Of a DNA stretch of 64,000 bases, positions 62,234 to 64,000 are shown piece by piece (position 1 is the first letter of the stretch; every line of letters begins with the position of its first letter). The DNA is taken from contig JAHHHU010000002.1 of NCBI GenBank assembly GCA_019359175.1, positions 342,762-406,761 on the forward strand. Direction: 5' to 3'. Source of the stretch: Phormidium tanganyikae FI6-MK23 (GTDB taxonomy: Bacteria; Cyanobacteriota; Cyanobacteriia; Leptolyngbyales; Leptolyngbyaceae). Below the pieces are notes generated by a model. It searched no databases, was not told the origin of the DNA, and worked only from the letters and a program-made list of their open reading frames with translations. The position numbers and the translations under genes are program-made.

Positions 62234-62471
62234 GCTCCCGTTTGCTTGTGAGACAAACGCCTCTCTCGCATGAGGTAGATAAGATTCAGCCTTAGTCTGG
62301 GTCAGAAATTAGCAAAAGTCAGTCTATGGATAGAGTGAGGAACTTGCTTTTCCTTTCTAAACCTCTCACTGTGGGTAGACCGGAAATCGCAACAAGTCGT
62401 TTTACAATTGTCTCAGCAAAATAAATCTGCAATTGAACTTAAAGTTATATATTTCTGTTGGAGTAGCCAAG
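62234..62471. promoter_or_regulatory. leader region of the NarL-type regulator
   Basis: 238 bp. A dyad CGTTTG-N9-CAAACG lies right after the upstream stop. An imperfect long dyad (GTCTATGGATAGAGTGAGG with CCTCTCACTGTGGGTAGAC) spans about 62320-62385, and A/T-rich promoter-like sequence follows near 62430-62455. The ribosome-binding GGAG is at 62460. No gene is seen. Confidence 0.35.
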
Positions 62472-63167
62472 ATGGATAAGATTCGAGTTGTGCTGATTGA
62501 AGATCATGATCTCACTCGGTTTGGTATTCGCGCACTCCTAAAAGAGCAAGGAGTTGAAATGGCTGGAGAGGCGCGGGATGCTCGATCAGGGTTAAACCTA
62601 ATTCGCTCGGTTCAACCCGATGTCGCGATCGTAGACATCGGCTTACCCGATATGACTGGCATCGAACTCACGCAACAGTTTAGAGCCGCAGCCGAGTCGC
62701 CCGACACCAAAGTCTTGATCATGACTATGCACGATGATGAAGAAATGGTATTAGCCGCATTTGCAGCAGGCGCAGATTCGTACTGCATGAAAGACATCAG
62801 CGGAGATCGTCTAGCCGAAGCAATTCAAACCACCGCAGGCGGAAACGCTTGGATTGATCCCGCGATCGCCCGAATCGTATTGTCTCAGGTGAAATTGTCG
62901 CAACCCTCTACAGCTACAGCTACGGTAACGATTAACAAGCTCTCATCAGAAGACAGCGGCATGATTTCTGACTACCCGCTGACTGTACGTGAGTTGGATG
63001 TGTTGGAACTGATTGTAGACGGGCGGAGTAATGCTGAAATTGCAGAGCGGCTCTACATTACGATCGGAACCGTAAAGACCCACGTTCGCAACATCTTGAA
63101 TAAGCTGTGTGTGAACGATCGAACTCAAATTGCGGTTCGAGCATTGCGGGCAGGATTGATCAAATAA
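62472..63167 (+). CDS. NarL/LuxR-family response regulator
   Basis: 231 residues from the ATG at 62472 (MDKIRVVLIEDHDLTRFGIR); an in-frame ATG 13 codons upstream lies in the ribosome-binding region. The receiver has phospho-acceptor Asp55 (VAIVDIGLPDMTG) and TMHDDEE, Lys in DSYCMKDISGD. After a Ser/Thr linker comes a LuxR-type helix-turn-helix: YPLTVRELDVLELIVDGRSN, AEIAERLYITIGTVKTHVRN. No kinase is adjacent, so it is an orphan regulator. Widespread in cyanobacteria; targets unknown. Confidence 0.92.
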   Translation: MDKIRVVLIEDHDLTRFGIRALLKEQGVEMAGEARDARSGLNLIRSVQPDVAIVDIGLPDMTGIELTQQFRAAAESPDTKVLIMTMHDDEEMVLAAFAAGADSYCMKDISGDRLAEAIQTTAGGNAWIDPAIARIVLSQVKLSQPSTATATVTINKLSSEDSGMISDYPLTVRELDVLELIVDGRSNAEIAERLYITIGTVKTHVRNILNKLCVNDRTQIAVRALRAGLIK

Positions 63168-63227
63168 AGCTTCATTACACTCATCAGCTTTACCTTCATT
63201 GGAAAGGTGGAGTCGGGGTTGCTTTTC

Positions 63228-63273
63228 AAAGCAGAAGCCTTCTTACATTTGGCTGTAGGAAGGCTTCTGCTTT
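63228..63273. terminator. strong bidirectional hairpin between the NarL regulator and ssb
   Basis: Arms 63228-63247 and 63254-63273 pair at 19 of 20 positions (core AAAGCAGAAGCCTTC with GAAGGCTTCTGCTTT) with a 6-nt loop. It lies between convergent genes and ends in TTT on either strand, so it probably terminates both transcripts. Confidence 0.85.
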
Positions 63274-63310
63274 GCGGGTTGATACTTATGATGCGCTGCC
63301 TAAATCTTTT

Positions 63311-63694
63311 CTAAACCGGAACCGCCACTTGTGCTTCAGCTTCTTCGATTTCATCTTCTTTCACTCGATCGAGATGAACATCCATCACTGTCATCTGCAA
63401 CCCCGCTCTTGGCACATTGCCATTGCTTGAAATGAATGGATTTGGCTCAACTGACCCAGTACAAATAATCAATGATCCCTTCTTCAGATACGGCAACACC
63501 CGCCAAGCCGTTGACTTCTCCCAAATGCTTAAGGACACGGTAAAAGACTCATCCCGATTGCGAGACTTCTGAACATAAAGTGTAGCTTCTGCAACTTTAG
63601 CTTCCCGACCATCTTTCAGGGTCACTGTCTTCACTATCGCGTCCGCTGCTAGGTTGCCGCTAACTACCCATTGATTGAATCCAGCACTTGACAT
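63311..63694 (-). CDS. ssb: single-stranded DNA-binding protein, OB-fold, lacking the acidic tip
   Basis: 127 residues. OB-fold SSB signature: FNQWVVSGNLAADAIVKTVT, AEATLYVQKSRNRDESFTVS, WEKSTAWRVLPYLKKGSLII and LQMTVMDVHLDRVKED. The C-terminus ends EEAEAQVAVPV and lacks the DDDIPF-type tip that recruits repair proteins, so it may be a specialised paralogue rather than the housekeeping SSB. Start at 63694. It is upstream-adjacent to the rRNA terminator on the same strand. Confidence 0.85.
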   Translation of the reverse strand: MSSAGFNQWVVSGNLAADAIVKTVTLKDGREAKVAEATLYVQKSRNRDESFTVSLSIWEKSTAWRVLPYLKKGSLIICTGSVEPNPFISSNGNVPRAGLQMTVMDVHLDRVKEDEIEEAEAQVAVPV

Positions 63695-63837
63695 TCAAGT
63701 TCTCCATCTTTTGTAGGATTTATCAGAGCACCCGTCATGCAACCGCGACAATACGCCGTAACAGACAGAATCACTTTGTGGCTCTATAGTGCCCGTCCTC
63801 CAAAAATTTCGCTCTAGATATCGAGTAGATGTTGCTC

Positions 63838-63876
63838 AAAAAGAAAATCGCCTCCCAAATGATCGGAAGACGATTT
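63838..63876 (-). terminator. terminator of the rRNA operon
   Basis: On the minus strand AAATCGTCTTCC pairs with GGGAGGCGATTT (with G-U pairs), followed by TCTTTTT. It lies just downstream of the 5S gene. The stretch 63695-63837 between it and ssb has no gene. Confidence 0.7.
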
Positions 63877-63888
63877 CTATCGATAAGT

Positions 63889-64000
63889 ACCCTGGCGGCT
63901 AGCTATTTTGACAGGAGGCTACCCTCCCACTATCGTCGCCGCAAATGCGTTTCACCACTCAGTTCGGGATGGATGAGCGTGGTTCCACACCGCCATCGCC
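63889..64000 (-). rRNA. rrf: 5S ribosomal RNA (5' end outside window)
   Basis: The minus strand reads GGCGATGGCGGTGTGGAACC, then the conserved CCATCCCGAACTGAGTGGTG, GAAACGCATTTGCGGCGACG, and ends AAATAGCTAGCCGCCAGGGT. This matches the cyanobacterial 5S pattern, including the CCGAAC loop. About 112 nt are present; the first few bases lie beyond the window edge. 23S and 16S are expected further to the right. Confidence 0.95.

Overview
The window is chromosomal DNA of a cyanobacterium, probably a filamentous Leptolyngbya-like form. The evidence is the very high density of the HIP1 octamer GCGATCGC and its CGATCG core, a form IB RuBisCO operon rbcL-rbcX-rbcS, the phycobilin lyase cpcT, sqdB/sqdX for sulfolipid, lpxD for lipid A, and many protein families known mainly from cyanobacteria. 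The genus is an inference; phylum level is secure. The right edge enters a ribosomal RNA operon at its 5S gene.

Layout. 1-605 is the start of a DICT-domain sensor. 839-10134 is a complete polyol-use cassette: binding protein, two permeases, ATPase, mannitol/arabitol-type dehydrogenase and xylulokinase on the minus strand, with a divergent short-chain polyol dehydrogenase and a SorC-type regulator. A perfect 16-bp palindrome lies in the shared promoter region. 10237-12981 holds a YtpB-like (DUF2600) terpene synthase, a membrane-anchored alpha/beta hydrolase and ispF. 13085-14346 is a BlaI/BlaR1-type pair resembling copper-responsive PetR/PetP. 14583-16998 is a glycosyltransferase plus a glycosidase-like protein. 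17053-18542 is an arsenic locus (arsC, MIP channel, divergent arsR with two operators). 18539-25363 carries lpxD, rlmD, sqdX, sqdB, cpcT and a lipoprotein esterase.

25475-28676 is an accessory region: two decayed toxin-antitoxin remnants flanking a perfect 26-bp inverted repeat, an intact antitoxin/PIN pair, and a roughly 2.2-kb block without any CGATCG that encodes an OLD-like ATPase and a TOPRIM-like DUF3226 protein. This block is the best candidate for a little-described defence system. 28836-31489 is rbcLXS with a long leader and a terminator. 31490-35422 has an exbBD pair, a broken HigB toxin, a methyltransferase, a DUF2993 protein and a broken TPR gene. 35458-46399 holds an amidase, a large FG-GAP/CARDB protein, cobO, a deoxyhypusine-synthase-like gene with a long unexplained leader, a second exbBD pair, thyX, a TPR protein and a YdcF protein. 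46396-52936 includes ftsQ, ftsZ, moeA and mtnA. 53050-54014 is a second small accessory patch (frameshifted DUF6883, DUF4926, HicB, a decayed fragment). 54084-63694 holds a GspC/PilP-like protein, a two-component pair, purU, a further PIN module, a rhomboid protease, a NarL regulator and an SSB.

Together the genes describe a photoautotroph with standard carbon fixation and envelope genes plus an imported ability to take up and oxidise sugar alcohols, feeding xylulose 5-phosphate into the Calvin/pentose phosphate cycles. A C-rich dispersed repeat sits at three tail-to-tail gene junctions. Several accessory genes are visibly decaying.
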